From Synchiropus splendidus (taxonomy: Eukaryota; Chordata; Actinopteri; Syngnathiformes; Callionymidae), in NCBI RefSeq assembly GCF_027744825.2, contig NC_071336.1, forward strand, positions 18,260,501-18,324,500: DNA of 64,000 nt. Reading direction: 5' to 3'. The notes beneath the pieces are model-generated. The model did no database searches. It was not told the DNA's origin and saw nothing but the letters and a program-made list of their open reading frames with translations. The position numbers and the translations under genes were made by a program. Positions 1-18,900 of this stretch are shown in pieces (positions within the stretch are counted from its first letter, which is position 1; every line of letters starts with the position of its first letter).

Positions 1-3000
1 AAAGTGTGGTCATATATATATTTTTTTCTTAAATTACTATTGCAATAAACCAAATAATTTTACATAACACTACTGTCATTTATTGTACTAGAAAATTTTC
101 AAATGCCAGTAAATTTAAAGACAAGAATGGGTTCACTATAGGATTTTTCTCAGCCATGTGGATCCACCTTTTGTATCTATAACTGTTGAGAGGCAGAGTC
201 CTCCTCCATGTAGTGACGGTGTGGGAGCGCTGACATTGTAAGTGACAGTTCACTACTATGTTTATGTAAACGGCACAAAACAACTACTTTTTAGATCAAC
301 AAACAAAGTTTGGAGTCATGGTTGTTGGAAAGGATGATGATCATTGAGTCTTAATAGTTCACCTGGAGCTGGTAGAAATCCAAACAAACTGTCTGTGGGA
401 CTGGCACTGTTGCATACGCCCTGTCCGCGTGTCATCATGATCCTGGTGTTACAGTGCCTCCGGGACAGTGCTATTCCATGAATGAAACATTTTAGCTGGC
501 AGCCAGGTTGAGGCTATAGCTTGAACATGCTGTGAGCAATTCGGACTTGAGTGTCTGGCTCAAGGACGTTCCAACAATCATTTGCGAAGCCTGCAAGAGT
601 CACTCTCACTTTAGAGCCATGCCTCACCATAACAAGCCATTTGAAACCCTTCTGTCATCTTCATTGATTCAGTCATAGATGCCTTTGATTTGGCTGACCA
701 GACTGGAGAATGATTAAAAAAGGATCTGGAACCAGAACACTTAGAGTGGAACTGTGAAGATGGGTCTGCGGAATTACATTGCTGTTGAATGGAGTGCTTT
801 TAAATGTCCAGCAAAACACCCTTCCCATTAAAAGCACATTTTAAAATGCAAATGATGAACTTTATGAACAGGGAAATTGGGAGGGAATATGCATGGTTAA
901 AAAAAAACGGATGAAAAGATGACAAGTCTTTGTCCTGAAAAGTCAATGTGCAATCTTTTCAGACACCATAGTCCAGTTAGATGACTTATACAAACAAATA
1001 AATAAAATAGAAAAATATGATCAATATCTTTCCCATTTACTTAGCGGAAAAAAAATCCATGACATTTTCAAACAAAGCAAACTTCCCGTGAGCTCATATT
1101 CACTGACCATCGATTGGATGCAGCAGGAGAAAGCTGATGCTTCTTCTTTTTATTCCTTCATTCTGTCCTTCCTGACCTTCTCATCAAACATATCCTCCGC
1201 AAGCCCACTCGCAGATGGACACACACACGCACACACACACATCTGAGAGATTCCTGTGATGAAAAGCTCTTCAGAGTGCGTGTTAGCCATGTTCTTTGTG
1301 TTGGCTTATGAAAGACTTAATGAAGGTATCACAGGGTAATGGCTGTCTGCTGTTCTGCACCTGCTCGCTGCCAGACATCATCGTCTTTTAGCTGCAGGAA
1401 TTTAAGGGACATCTCTGGCATTTTGATGAGTTCTATCCACTGACGCACTAGCATTTCCACACTGGTCTTGCAGTACTGTCGGTGGATGAATCTGTGCCAT
1501 GCCAAATTCCATGCTGGCTGCAGAAAACAATGTGTTGAGACTTCAGTGAAGCAGAGCTGTGTTTGCATGAAGGAGCAGTTGCCAGCACCACGGGCATCTC
1601 TCATGGCTTGGCATGCTGACTCAGCACTTTCTATGTGCCAGCTCACTGGGTCCAACGTAAACTTCCTGAATGAGCTTTTGCATGGTCACCACTAACCTCA
1701 TCACTGGCCTCGACCCCACGCACTCATTTCTTCAGGCTGTGTTCCCTGCATGTTTGTTTTGAACTGTCTTCTGATAAACACCCGGAATAACCCTTTAACT
1801 CATGTGACTAACTCTGAAACACCAAGTCAGCTCTTGAGTTTTGGAACATGGTTGTCAGAGGCCCTTTAAAGGACAAGAAATCATACATGTTGTGAACGTC
1901 TTGGAAGATTCAAGTATGAAAAAAAAAAAACTATGAAAATTCAATGTGTCCAGAGGAGTCTCTTACATCACAATAATACAAACTTGGAAATTTAGATTTT
2001 TTTCAAGATTCAATTTCACTCAACATGACACATTTGTCATGGTCATATATAAGGCTCTCTCGCTAACACCTTTTTTTCAACCAAGTACTGACATTTGAGT
2101 ACTTGCCAAAATAGAGTACAAATTAATAATACCATAAAGGCCATTTTGATTCATGAATTTTGAATTTTTCAGCAAATGTTCCCTCAGATGTCACTTAACC
2201 ATAGGGCCAGGGGCCCATGGTTGGACCGCAAGTGCCTCCTTGAGGGCTGCTAAAAGATTTTTTGTTTTAATCCTGAAGGGCCGCAAGATGCTCAGTTTTA
2301 ATTTATTAGCCACCTATGGTGGCAGCAGTGTGTCTCTGAATTGACTTGACAGCTGCAAATCTGTGACAGTTAACTAAGTTCTTGTAAAGAAACAATTATA
2401 AAGAAAGTGATGTCGCCGCACCCAACAGTAAAAACTGTTCATGAAAGCAACTGTTGAAGCAATTTTAAAAATTAATTAGTATACTTTCATTTACACTTTA
2501 CTTATATCTTCTTTGGAGTTTATATATATATATATTATGTTTATTTTATGATATTTAGTCATGGTTTTATTATATTTATTTTATTCATAATTTTATTCAG
2601 TTTTTCCAATTTTCTCAACAGTTTGCATCAAGTGTATTTATTTTTTATTTTTTTCATTTTCTTCTTTAGTACATTTGATGAACATGACTTGCACCTGGTT
2701 CTGCTGCTGGTTCGTCTTTTCTATGACAAATATCTTTGCAATGTCATTTCACAAGGTTTTGGTTTGTTTACGTGTAAATAGATTAAATATGGTTGTTGAT
2801 CAGAAATGAAATCAAGAGTAATGAATCATGAATTCTATTGAATTCTATTCTTCTGGGAAAGGTGGGCCCCTAGATCAAAAAGGTTTTATATATATATATA
2901 TATATATATATGTATCATCTCAAAGCAGTATATTTGTTTTCATAGTTCTTAGCTTTCGCAGTACTGAAATCACAAATGCACCTTTTATGAAAAAATAAAA

Positions 3001-3908
3001 ATAGAAATGGCAACAGTAATTTACCCCAACTGCCATTCTCTCTTTACAGTACAGCCCCAGCCTCCGATGCACTTTCATCCTTGTTTTTGTTTGTGCATCC
3101 CAATTTCATGCCTCGGTTAACACCTATCTGTTCTATATTGGCTTGTCATCTGTGGTTGAATTAACATATAGATAGAAAGTATTAAAATCTACCGGTGAGG
3201 GCTGTGAAAGCTGTGCTAGACTGAGTCTGAGCAGTTCCTGGCTGTGAAATTGGTCCGAGAAAAGTGTGAAGGAGACATTGGAAGGATTAAAAAAACAACA
3301 CGCTAATGTAGATAATATTGTCCTATTAATTGCGGCCAGCAGTCAACTATGTGGTTAAGCAAGTTAAATGTTCCAATTAGGCTGCAGGGAATAAAATAAT
3401 TATCCAAAACAGTGGAAAATGGAGACTGAGTTACCAGCCGCTTGTTGCAAAGCACTTGTGTGTTGACACTTTTTGGAAAATAGCTGTTGATTGAGTGTGA
3501 AATGCCATGTGCGCTTTTCTTTTTGCTTTTCATGCTTTCACATTTCACAATTATCAATCTCAATAGTTATTGTTATCAATGAATGATCATTATTCTCATC
3601 AACAAAATATAAATACCCAATAACTTGAGATCTACTTAGGGATTGCAAGCAATACAGTCACAGCATACAGAAAAAAAAAAGTTTTGCCAGGATAAACATT
3701 GTTAATTTTGTATGGCAACAGTAGTGCAGGAGAGTCTTGTTAGTCATTCGTATTCGAAGGAACTATTCCACAATGAAATATGTTCTTTCCTTAGACGTGT
3801 TGATGCAAAACTCTCTTTGTGCACGCACTCAGTCGCTCAGGCACCCGGCACTATTTTGTTAGCATGTAACATTGCTAGTGGATTTATTAGGATCCAAAAC
3901 ACAGTTTG
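1..3908. other. Gene-free left flank
   Basis: I recognise no protein-coding gene here. The stretch is AT-rich and holds a short CA repeat near 1206-1229, an AT microsatellite at about 2887-2911 and a fragment around 2195-2290 with a 'gggccaggggccc' core that resembles a common interspersed fish repeat. The block 3300-3560 is non-repetitive and rich in homeodomain-type TAATTG/CAATTA words, so it could be a conserved non-coding element. The region lies upstream of zbtb47 and could contain its 5' exon, which I could not identify. Confidence 0.5.
2887..2911. repeat. (AT)n microsatellite
   Basis: An uninterrupted run of AT dinucleotides about 25 bases long, in gene-free sequence. Confidence 0.9.
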
Positions 3909-4364
3909 AAGTAGGGTTGTCAAAAGTATATAGAATTCATACTAAAATGCCATATCTAAATACAATACTAATTATGGGATTGATACTACAGTAGGAGGTT
4001 GCAGTCAACTCTACGAGTGTTCTTTGAAAAGCATTGACAATATGAAGCTTTGAAAATAAACAGCACTGAAGCTGAGTTCATCTGTGAAGATCCAGTACCA
4101 GTTATTTATAAATGGGTTATTAGGTTGCATTTATATGCAAGGTAAAAATTAATTATCTTGTCATTTATTATTCCTATTATTCCATGTTTTCTGATCATTT
4201 TACTTTATTTATTTAATCGATATGTTGTTCGGTTTTTCATAAAAATATTTTTCCGATGCCTTTTTAAGAATTTTTTTAGTTATCCCTGTGGTATCGAAAA
4301 TGTTAGAGTATTTTCCTGAGTATCCATATCGAGTTGAAATTTTAGTATCATGACAACCCTACTT
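3909..4364. mobile_element. Short inverted-repeat element (MITE-like), about 456 bp
   Basis: The two ends are perfect 14-base inverted repeats: AAGTAGGGTTGTCA at 3909-3922 and its reverse complement at 4351-4364. The similarity continues weakly inward. The interior is AT-rich with no coding capacity, which fits a non-autonomous DNA transposon. I see no clean target-site duplication, so the exact ends and superfamily are uncertain. The TAGGG terminus would suit an hAT-type relative. Confidence 0.75.
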
Positions 4365-7284
4365 AAAAACGACCCAGCACTTTCACATTTTCCATATTTA
4401 AGTAATGTTAAGTGAGTAGTTATTTTACCCAAGTTTAGTTGGACAAAATAAAATCAGGTTTGTTCTTAGGTTACCTTGTCTCAAAAACACAACCTCAAAT
4501 TTGACATAGAAATATTGTTTAGCCAATGACAGCTGTCGTTGGCTGCTAATCTAACTTAGTGACTTTTAAATTCAGTTAGTTATCCCTTAAGTAACTTAGT
4601 TACCTTTTGAGGGAGTAATCAGTAGTCAGATTACTTGTTCAAAGTAACTGTGGCAACACTGGTTGTCCACGTATTGCTGTACAGTGTTTCACCTGAGAGA
4701 GTCATTGCTTTGTCCGGTCAAAGAAGTGCGGGGATCAGTAGTACTAGCACGCGCACAGTATTCATCGTATTTTCCATTTACAGACAATTTGTGAAATACA
4801 ATGCAAGTTTGGCTGCTCTCTGTGCTTCTTCAACCTGAAGGTCAGAAGATTCATGCTTCTGACTGATGAAATGTGACCCTAACTCCAACTGTGCTCTAAA
4901 TGTTGATCAGGCCTGAACATACAACTGAATCGAGCGATGCCAATTTTTCTCACTCCGAAGCTGACGCTGCTTGCATTTATTCACTAGCCGGTCGAGCAGA
5001 GAGGACACAGCGTCAGTTGTTGCCTTGATGACTTTTTAATGGCCGTCTGATTGGAAGCAGCCAGGAATGACGTGCCCTTGTCCTGTCCCTCGCTGACAGT
5101 GTTTGCTCACCAGCCAATCTAGACGCTGCCCAGTAAAAGCACCCTGATGCAGAGGTGGCCGAGGACACGGTCACGAGCACACACCTTTTTAACATTCTCA
5201 ACAATCAATCACAAGCTTTCAAATGGCACGTTTGAACACGTTTTACCGAGCTTAAATCACCATCATTTTTCGTTATTTTCATACCCGTTGTTTGGATTTG
5301 GGCTATACTTTAAGGTGAAAGAAACTTTGCTTAGAAACTGTGGTTTATTGGGGAATGAACTGTAATGTTACAGATCAACAAATGACCGAGTGCTCCCCCG
5401 GGCTTTCTCAGTATTAGGAGAAGGAGATTTCTGTTTTGTGTTTATTTTTTGGAGTTCTGAGGCAGTAATATTTGGTTGGGCAATAATGCAATTTTCGATC
5501 GAATGCAGACCCGCCTGCACATTGGATGCACCAGCAGTCACTGTGTCCTGAGTCTGACCACGCTGAAGACAACGTGCAAGTGCAAAATATAGTGTGTGAA
5601 ATTTGTTGTTGCAGGAGTGAGCCTGAAACCAAAATGTAGTGTGTTGAATGTGTCTTTTATATCCATTGCTCGAGGATCAAGGGGTCTGTTTGTAGCATTA
5701 ACCTGTTCTTTTTTGTACCTGTTGTTGAGTATGACATCAATTCCTGCGACTCACAAATTCCTGTGCTGTGTGGTGGTTGTTCTGCTATTATAATTCCATT
5801 TTTTTTTACATATTGTTACATTTGTTGAGTAGAAATTATGTTTTTTTAGTGTGAATAAACTGTTTCAATAGTTTCAATAGCTTGCAGATTTGTTAATCTT
5901 CAATAAATGTGATGGAATAATGTGAAAAAATAAAAACAGCAATCTTTTAAAAAAGTGATCTGCATTAAAAATGTTATTTTTTTTTAGTAGAGAAGGACAG
6001 TAAAAGACCAAACTGTCTGTCAGATGGCTTTTTTCTGGCTGACACGGTGCTTTGTGCTCCACATGGTTGCTCATTCTCCCTTGAGTGCCTGTGCACGGAT
6101 ACTAACTGGGTAATCCGCGTGAATCTGTATGCAGGCCTGTCTTGCCACCCTGGCATCTGTGTAGCTGATGACTCATATATTATATGTGCGGCTGTGAGGG
6201 GTACGTAGTGGTGGGCACCGCTCTCCCACCATGCCTGTGCAAGTGACTGAGACGAAGGCTGACATGATGCCCGCTCTCCTTGCTCTGGGTGTCAGTCATA
6301 TCCTGCCCCCTGTAGGGCCTCTCAGCAGGAAAAAATGCTTTGCTGACGGAGCGTTTTACTGTAGCCTTTGTTTCCTGAGTTTCAAGTGGCCAAATACCTC
6401 TTGGCTGGGTGGCATGAGGAACAGTTCAAAAGTTTACAAAGTGCCCACAGCGTGTCTACATTCAGTTGCTCTGTCTGCTGTTCCGATAGCCTGCTGTGCA
6501 TCTGAGTGCTGACAGAACGTCTTTGCCGAAAACTCCTGACAGGTTTTATTACGTGTGTTTTTTGAGGATTTATAATTCCGTTTCAGCTCACCACTGCACT
6601 ACAATTTGGTTTCATTTTTTTACAAGCTCTACTTTCAGCTGTCAGATCCAACAATTGTGTTATTCCAGATGTTTGCTTAACTGGTTAGATTAAAGTAAAG
6701 TCTCTTTGACTTCACTGCTTACTTAAAATATCGGAGAAAATATTAGAACCTTACTTAGTTCTGACCACAATCAGTTTAAATAACTTCATATCTTTGTGTA
6801 GTTTTCTTGTCGCCCTGAAGACAATTTAAGGTATGATGAAAGATCAACACTCCTCCAAAACTGTCCCCTCTGGTGAAGCATGATCTCTGTACCGCTGCAG
6901 TTGGCGAACGATGAAGTGATTTGCTTTACAGAGCTTTGATTTCATACGACAGCACTTGTTGGTTACCTCAGTAATCCCCTGCTGTCAGTTTGCATTGGCT
7001 CATGCTGGGTATGAATAATGTATCAGGAGGTATCTGGCTCACAGGCTGGTTCAAGGTGGCAATAGCTCTAATGACAGCGAACTAATTCTTCCTGACATTT
7101 CAGGGATGTGTGTTCCAGCCACTGACAGACATGCTTTGAATACACATCTGTCAGTTACAATTGTTGCTTACATGTCTATGTGAGTGTTGCAGAGTTTGAG
7201 TGGGAGGCCTCTCACTGCCTTGTTAATACCTAAAGAAAAGTGACTTGGAGAATCGTGTTTATTGGATGGCAATTGAGCTTTCGC
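4365..7284. other. Gene-free interval
   Basis: I see no gene in this stretch. Open frames are short and unlike known proteins. The part from about 6840 to 7130 is less AT-rich and free of simple repeats, so it could be regulatory, but I see no specific element that proves it. Confidence 0.4.
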
Positions 7285-8114
7285 TAGGGCTGCAACTACA
7301 AGTCATTAAAACTTGATAATCACAAGTGTTGGCAACACATTTAGCCATAATTTTTAGTTTAAGATTAATGTGCTGCGCATTTGAGTTCCAGAAGTTATTT
7401 TCTTCTCCAACAAACGAGTACAACAGCAGCTCTGACTCCGCCATCGTTGTTTGTTTACATAGTTTTGGTCCCAACTGAGCAAAAGCTCTAAACTCATGCA
7501 TGACTCAATCTGGTTAAATGAAATCTTGAATGAATAAAATATGTTTACTGGTTTGTATTTTAAGCAAATTATTTGTTGTTATGACATGTCAGGTCCCCAT
7601 AAACAACTGTACACCTTTCTCTTCACTTTAAAAGTCTACTACTCTATACAGTATGTGTTCTTTGTGTTAGTGAATGTAGTTTTTTTCCTTAAGTCTTGCT
7701 TTAACAGCTCAGGGATGTTCAAGGAGCAACACTTCTTTTTTCGATGATTGGAAATCGGGCTACTACTAACCATTATTTTGATAGTCAACTAGTCCCCGAC
7801 ATGTCCGGGTGGAGGAACAAGCCAACATGATCGTAGTGTTGAAAATAGAATCTAAAAATAAATATAAATAAAAATGTCTGTAAATTGCTGTAAACAATTG
7901 TTAATTGATGTTATATGTGAAAATGTATTTGTTCAAAAAATATGGTCTGTGAAATGGTCAACGTTTTGGGTCACAATGGCCTCAAAAAGAAATGTTTCTG
8001 CAAGCAGCACATTTTGCAGAGAGAACAAAGACACCACGACTAGTCCACCAATGAACCCATCGCTGGTTAACTAGTTGATTTTAACTGAATATCTTGAGTA
8101 CTGGTTGCAGCCCA
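7285..8114. mobile_element. Degenerate hAT-like element, about 830 bp
   Basis: The left end begins TAGGGCTGCAAC at 7285 and the right end carries the reverse-complement GTTGCAGCCCA ending at 8114. This TAGGGCTGCAAC terminus is typical of non-autonomous hAT elements common in fish. Internal words such as GATAGTCAACTAGTC (near 7780) and ACTAGTTGATTTT (near 8071) also fit that family. No transposase frame is present. No clear 8-bp target duplication remains, so the copy is probably old. Confidence 0.65.
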
Positions 8115-9894
8115 ATGTGGAAATAAATGTTTATTTAATTTTTTTTAATGCTGTTTAACCCACCAATAGTCATTAGTTTCACCTACAGTAGTTGTCACCA
8201 ACAACCTAAAATGAGTCACCCTTCTGTTTGATTTCATTTGTCAATAACCACAGGGAGGGTAGCGACAACGGCTGCTGTGAACTGAGTGAGCCCTGAATGA
8301 GGCAGACCAGTCATGCCTTGAAAACCATATGTCCACAGATCACAGCTGACTTTCAATGTTTAGTGTCTGAGATCGATGATATAATAGTCAATAACTACAA
8401 TAGAGTGTGCATGAAAGTGATGAAAAATTAAAAAAAAACGACAGCCGATTTCCATTTAATCCCCCATTGCGATGTTCTATTTGCATCAGAGAAGAAGATG
8501 ATTTTATCACTAAGAGCAGGCAAATTTCCTGTCTGCAACTTGCATTTGATCTGATTAAAGCAGCAGCGTTTTGCCCCTGGGCGACGTCTGTAGCCTTGCA
8601 CAGCGAGCAATAACTCCATCTCCACTCATCTGCCTCTTACGGTCCAATTTAGCAGCTGAGAACTTTAAAGAATTCAATGATTGAGATTTATTCATTCTAC
8701 ATTTCCTAGGTTTGTGTTAACAGTAATCCATTTTCACACTAAATTGTTTTTTTTTTCTTTACTTTCACAACACATGGAGACCACAGATTTGCTCATTCTT
8801 CTTCTGGTGTTCCTGATGATTGAATCTGGTGCCACGACACCTTGTCACACCCCTGTTGGCTTCTCCCAATGTAACCAGTGTTTGAGTCAATGCCCTCACT
8901 AAGCCTAATGGTGTGTTTCGTCAGTTACATATCGATCCCTAGATGAGTTTCATGCTGGAAAGGTGATGCAACTATAACCAAAAACCTGCCTTCATCCCCT
9001 CTGAGAGATGCTCAAAAGTCCATGTTATTATTTTGGGTGTTTGCTTGTTATTTGCTGAACGATTTTCCTAATTATTTCTCCAGACTTGTTTTGTCTTCCG
9101 CATGACTCGAAGCACCCGCAGGGAGAGTGTGGTGCGTGGGTGTGCTCCGAGCGTCCTCTAATGGGAGAGACATGACTGTGAATACAAACGCACTCAGTGC
9201 TCAGACCTGGCAAAGACCAGACAGCGCTTTTGTCGATGTATCAGTGTACGCGCTTCTTTGCATGGAGGTGTTAGCTTTGTGTACGTCATCTCCTCTGCTG
9301 TGGAGCGGGTGCAGCCCAGTCCTCACTGACATCCTGTCTGGATCGAAACCTCGCCCTTCCTGTGCTAAAATAAACCCACCTTGGGAAGTCGAAGGCCTCG
9401 CACAGAGAGTGCTGACTGTTACTCCTTTCTGATCCCAGCGCTGTGCACCAACACTGAGGGTGTTGGTTTTCGCAGGGAGGGGTTTGAACAAGGCCAACAA
9501 TTATGAACGTCTGTAATATATTTGATTTATTATTCTCATGTCCTTCAGCCATTTTCACTGAATAATCTTCAAATTTTCTCTACTACAAAACATGCACATA
9601 TATACAGTGCTATAAACAGTATATCATTCTCGCAATACAACATACTGTGCACATTTGATTCCTGAGAATTACTTGTAATGTTGACTTTCTCATTTAATTT
9701 CTCTGACTGTTATTTCCCATTATACCAACATGTAATACAAAGAAAGAAAATTATAAATACATAGAAAAATGTTTTTAAATGCTCACGGCATCTCTCTAGT
9801 TGTTCATGTGATAGTACTCTTTGTTGCTTAGAACGTTTCAGTCCAGTATTTGTTCTTTACAGTGACATACTGTCTTGATGTTCTTGTCTTTCAG
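8115..9894. other. Region immediately upstream of the zbtb47 BTB exon
   Basis: No confident gene is visible. The segment 8430-8600 is non-repetitive and contains a perfect octamer ATTTGCAT at 8479-8486, so it may be a conserved enhancer. The last part is the intron leading into the BTB exon, ending in a polypyrimidine-rich acceptor with CAG at 9892-9894. The upstream exon supplying the start codon must lie in this region or further left. Confidence 0.4.
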
Positions 9895-15929
<6,035 letters not shown>

Positions 15930-18900
15930 GCACTTTTCTTATTTTCCCGGCCTCGACGGCCTCTCTGAGGAGGATTGCAGTGTAATCTCTGAAACTACAC
16001 ACCCACAAGACCGAAAAGAAATTTTCTACTCCAATACAATAGTAACCTCAGTGTCCAGTCGGACAAGACGTTTCCTCGCTTCTCCTCGTAACTCAGTGTC
16101 TGGTTTGTTTGGAGCTTTCTGCACAATGTACACTGATTGTAGCGTCAAAGTGTTTTGGGTGAGAAACACTCTAAAAAGAGGGAATAATAGTTTTACGCTA
16201 AGATGTAGCCAGCAATAACCAAATGCTGTTGTTTTTTTTTTTTGGATTGTTTGTTTTGTCTCTGAACATATTGTTGTGTATGGCGTTGCCAATAACCAAA
16301 TCCTGTTATAGATCTAATGTTATACAGCATTTATAATCGCTCCTGCACCTTACAGGAAACTCTAGTGATATTTAAAGTGTACTCCTTAATGTCTTCATTT
16401 TTATAAATGTAAATGTGTATTTGAGCATTGGTCGTGCAAGGCAGTGTAAAAGGCAGTGTATTCACGTGTTCAAGTGACTGAAGAAGGTCACGTTCGCTCT
16501 TTAAAAGTAAGAGTTTATCCATAAGAAGCAACTTGATTGGTTGCTTCGACCCTTCCAGTTCATTCTACTAAGGAAAGGAAGTCGGTGTAGGTTACGTTCT
16601 CCTGATGGATCGCAGACTGTCGTTTCTTGATGGAATTCCCTGTTTGTATATCTAAATGTTTTGAATGTGTTTAAAAAGCACTGTGACTCTGTCAGCTTAG
16701 CTCTTATGCTAAAGGTTCTACTTTTGAACATGAGCACCATCTTAGATCCAGCCAGTGGGATCTCTGGCTATTGAACCAAAATCAGTCCTGCGTAGGATTA
16801 ATGATACAGTTGTTCATAGATACCTGACGGTGACTTGTCATCACTGTCAGTCCGAGGCTCTCAAGAGCGTGACCCCGCCTGGACTAATGGTTACTAGCAT
16901 GTTTGTAGTCATGTGTTCCCTTCCATGCACCATGGCTTGAAATGTTTCCCCTCAAAATGAAGTGGAAGATTGCTTTAAAGTGTAATGTTGGCGCAGAATC
17001 AGAGGGCGCCAGACCCAAGTTTCAGGTTACAATCTTAGCAACCTTAGATGTCTACGACACAAAACACTTGAATCACCAGGATTCCCTAAAATCCAATAAT
17101 ACAATACAATACATTTTGGTTGTGGTAATTCTCGTAACGTCTAACAACAGAGCTGATAATATTTTTGTTATTGATTGTTCTCAGTCAAAAGAATTAATTA
17201 AATCTAAAGTGCAATCTTTTTTTATAATCATTTTTATTTAAAATATTATGGTTTAGATTTTTATCTTCTTGACAATAATAATTGAGCGTCATCAGTTCAT
17301 TGTCAAACTACTCAAGCATTGTAAAGTAAGATAAGGTCTCTCTCAGCCAGTCAGGCTTCCCTGATGTATTGTTCTATTTGGTTGACTTCTAGTCAAAATT
17401 ATGTCACTATTTTAACTCCTGATGATCGATGTTGTTTATATTTTCCAAAGATATGTTTTTTAACTCACACCAGATTGTTGTTTTCTTTGTTCTTGAGTTC
17501 TCTCACATCTTAGTTGGGGCCTGCTTTTTCACTAATCCTTCAGTGAGATAGTTTACTTTTATCATATCTATTTGCTTCAAAATAAGATATTCTTATGGAG
17601 AATATTCCCCTGCTAGTTGACATTTCGCCATCAAGATAAAAGTTATACTTTCATGTTCCAGCTACCCTGCCAGAGAGGATTGTGGTCTGTTTATGTGATC
17701 TCATCGCGAGTGAGTGAGGTCAATGCTGTCTGTTTGGTTTGGCCTTTTCTTGTCTTTTAAGTTAATATCGTTCATTATCATCTGCATCTTTTTCATAATT
17801 TTCCCCTCCTGAAAGATTCATGGCAGTGATGAAAATGACTTTACGGGTTGGTCGGTTTCCTTTTGTTTCTTTGCCAACAAAAACACTTAGGAATAACATG
17901 CCATCCAGGGCTATTTCGGTCGCCTTTTTTATTCCCGGTTACAGACTGTGTTACTCTGAATACTCTTATAACATAGACGCTTCTGGTGTTGCAGCAGGAG
18001 ATAAATGTGGAGCAGATGGATTGTTTATTAACCCAGTGTAACAAATCCACAATATTACAGGCGTTAGTGTAGTGTCCGTGCAGAACCCTGTCATGTATAA
18101 TGACACGTAGCTGTAGAGTTTTGTGTGCACATTTCAGTGTGACTCTTTGAGAATTATATCACTATCATGCGTGTACTCCTACAAATAATGCTTAAGAAAG
18201 CAGTGTAAGCGTTGGCACAATTGAGCTCTTCATTACTTAAGATCTCTTGGGGGTGAATTTAGAAAGAATGTAGAAGTGACGGTTGGTATGAAATACTCGT
18301 CGAAAATCTCTAAAAGCACTTTTGACAAACGTTTGTCTGTAATCTACTGCAGCCGAACGAACTGTTGTACTGGTCATGAGTTACATAGTTAGGCAATTTA
18401 TTTGTCAGGTGCATAATGGTCACCAAATGTCAAAATGTATCGTCAATATCATGTTGAAAAAACACTTTGAACTGCGTGTAATGAGTTATTAAATTAGTGT
18501 AAATCGCAAAATTCGCTTCATAGGGAGTCGTCAGGGCTCTCTACATATACATCTTCATAATAGATCAACTGTATAACTTCATTAAAACTGAAACGCTAGC
18601 CAGGTGCCGATGCAGTTTTTAAACCAAAGGCAAATGTGTACAACAGATCTGTTTAGCAACAAGTACATTTAATCGGCTGTGGTCGATAAGTAATCGTGCA
18701 CTATAATAACCATGTCCAGATTAAAAGGACGATTGGATTTCCAAGGCTACTGTTGTTGAATGCTTTATTTTCTGTATTATTTTCTGTGTAGACTGTCCCT
18801 ACCTTGTTTGCCTAGATGACGATGAGCAACGTGGCTTTAGTATTCGCAGTCAATTGATGGATGAAAATTCCTGTTTCCTCTGTACGAGTTTTACTATTTT

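Noticed and set aside
1329..1655. 108-codon open frame on the minus strand
   Set aside because: No recognisable domain or homologue, no splice context, and an overlapping open frame on the other strand; more likely chance or a non-coding element.
8774..8902. Short frame METTDLLILLLVFLMIE... resembling a secreted peptide with a signal sequence
   Set aside because: Only about 42 codons, no homologue known to me and no promoter or splice evidence; hydrophobic runs arise easily in T-rich DNA.
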